From NCBI GenBank assembly GCA_027489915.1, contig JAIXZB010000007.1:1-7422 (forward strand): a stretch of DNA of 7,422 bases, written 5' to 3'. This stretch comes from Rickettsiales bacterium. Lineage in GTDB: Bacteria > Pseudomonadota > Alphaproteobacteria > Rickettsiales > UBA3002. Positions 7,061 through 7,422 of this stretch are shown here, one piece after another (positions within the stretch are counted from its first letter, which is position 1; every line of letters begins with the position of its first letter). The translations under genes and the position numbers were made by a program. The notes beneath the pieces were generated by a model. The model saw only the letters and a list, made by a program, of their open reading frames with translations, was not told where the DNA came from and ran no database searches.

Positions 7061-7174
7061 CCCACATGGGCTTTCATCAGCACCTACACACGGACTTTTC
7101 AGCACCGTCTGCTTTTTATCGGAACATGCGGACACAGCAAGCATCATCACGATACAACATACGATAGTACGCAT
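7028..7174 (-). CDS. Small lipoprotein (48 aa), possible VirB7-like
   Basis: This short gene encodes 48 residues. It begins MRTIVCCIVMMLAVSACSDKK: a basic N-terminus, a hydrophobic core and a lipobox ending VSAC, so lipidation would fall on Cys17 after signal peptidase II cleavage. Ser-Asp after the Cys makes the final location uncertain; Asp at +2 is the inner-membrane retention signal in E. coli, but here it is at +3. The mature part is only 32 residues with two SPC motifs (SPCVGADESPCGPKRYLN), so Cys29 and Cys37 could form disulfides. The start is well supported: AAGGAG six bases upstream, overlapping the preceding gene's stop codon. The size, the lipobox and the position directly after a membrane-protein C-terminus resemble VirB7 of type IV secretion systems, which stabilises VirB9 at the outer membrane. 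Entericidin-type or unrelated lipoproteins are alternatives. Being a lipoprotein gene is likely; VirB7 identity is inference. Confidence 0.7.
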   Translation of the reverse strand: MRTIVCCIVMMLAVSACSDKKQTVLKSPCVGADESPCGPKRYLNKTTA

Positions 7175-7180
7175 ATGGTT

Positions 7181-7186
7181 CTCCTT
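7181..7186 (-). promoter_or_regulatory. Shine-Dalgarno of the small lipoprotein gene
   Basis: On the minus strand AAGGAG stands six bases before the ATG at 7174 and shares bases with the TAA stop (7187-7185) of the upstream gene. This strong site argues that the 48-aa frame is translated, and coupled to the upstream gene. Confidence 0.75.
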
Positions 7187-7422
7187 AGGTTCCTGATCCT
7201 CTAGGCGTGGTTGTCGGAGCTACATTTTCTACAGCCCTTGAAACTGCCTGCCCTGCGCTCTTATTCGCGCCCTGAAGTATTTGCTCCATACGACTGCCTG
7301 GGTCAAGCGCCAAGTATATGTTTGTTAGCTGACCTGTGATTGGCTCAATCGCTTCCGCAAATCGTGTTGCCAAGAAAATAAGGAACACAAACGACAGAAT
7401 ATCAATAATATCGATAGGGAAC
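7185..7422 (-). CDS. C-terminal end of a membrane protein, 5'-truncated; possible VirB6/TrbL-like
   Basis: The minus-strand frame is open to the window edge, giving 78 residues of a longer protein; the GTG at 7388 is internal rather than a start. The first visible residues (PIDIIDILSFVFLIFLATRF) form a probable last membrane helix. A soluble tail follows, with IEPITGQLTNIYLALDPG, then GANKSAGQAVSRAVENVAP and a Thr/Pro/Gly end. The stop codon overlaps the ribosome site of the downstream lipoprotein gene, so the two are coupled. VirB6 proteins end in a hydrophobic helix plus a variable tail and are followed by virB7 in the Agrobacterium order, which is why VirB6 is suggested. No diagnostic VirB6 motif lies in the visible part, so any polytopic membrane protein remains possible. 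Confidence 0.6.
   Translation of the reverse strand, partial: FPIDIIDILSFVFLIFLATRFAEAIEPITGQLTNIYLALDPGSRMEQILQGANKSAGQAVSRAVENVAPTTTPRGSGT

Noticed and set aside
1..7422. CRISPR arrays, tRNA/rRNA genes, insertion sequences, prophage ends
   Set aside because: No regularly spaced repeats, tRNA-like cloverleaf, transposase frame or terminal inverted repeats with target duplications were seen; nearly all of the window is coding.

Overview
The window looks like chromosomal DNA from an alphaproteobacterium, possibly Rickettsiales-like or a related host-associated lineage. Four things in the sequence support this. There is a dprA-topA gene pair. TopA has a single four-cysteine zinc finger followed by Cys-free C-terminal repeats and a Lys/Ala-rich tail. 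There is a homologue of the mitochondrial complex I accessory subunit NDUFS4, a hallmark of Alphaproteobacteria and mitochondria. There is also a small DUF2610-type protein, a family I associate mainly with Rickettsiales. The placement is inference from gene content; no marker gene for taxonomy is present.

Left block (1-3719, + strand): the 3' part of dprA, which handles incoming single-stranded DNA; complete topA, encoding DNA topoisomerase I; and the NDUFS4-like gene. dprA and topA are separated by one base and are probably co-transcribed. The NDUFS4-like gene follows 32 bases later.

Middle (3701-4633, - strand): a ten-helix EamA/DMT-family transporter. Its last 19 bases overlap the 3' end of the NDUFS4-like gene tail to tail.

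Right block (4634-7026, + strand): a 114-base divergent intergenic region carries an extended -10 promoter and a strong Shine-Dalgarno. These drive a two-gene unit: the 92-aa DUF2610 protein and, 14 bases later, a 661-aa protein of unknown function that starts with TTG. The large protein has a helical, coiled-coil-containing middle, a Gln-rich segment and a basic, low-complexity C-terminus.

Right edge (7028-7422, - strand): the C-terminal end of a membrane protein, followed by a 48-aa lipoprotein gene that is easily missed. The lipoprotein's Shine-Dalgarno overlaps the upstream stop codon. A membrane protein followed by a tiny lipoprotein recalls the virB6-virB7 order of type IV secretion systems, but this is an inference from layout. 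The lipoprotein gene and the 661-aa gene converge with a single base between their stop codons.

The best candidates for something undescribed are the DUF2610 / 661-aa pair and the membrane-protein/lipoprotein pair facing it.
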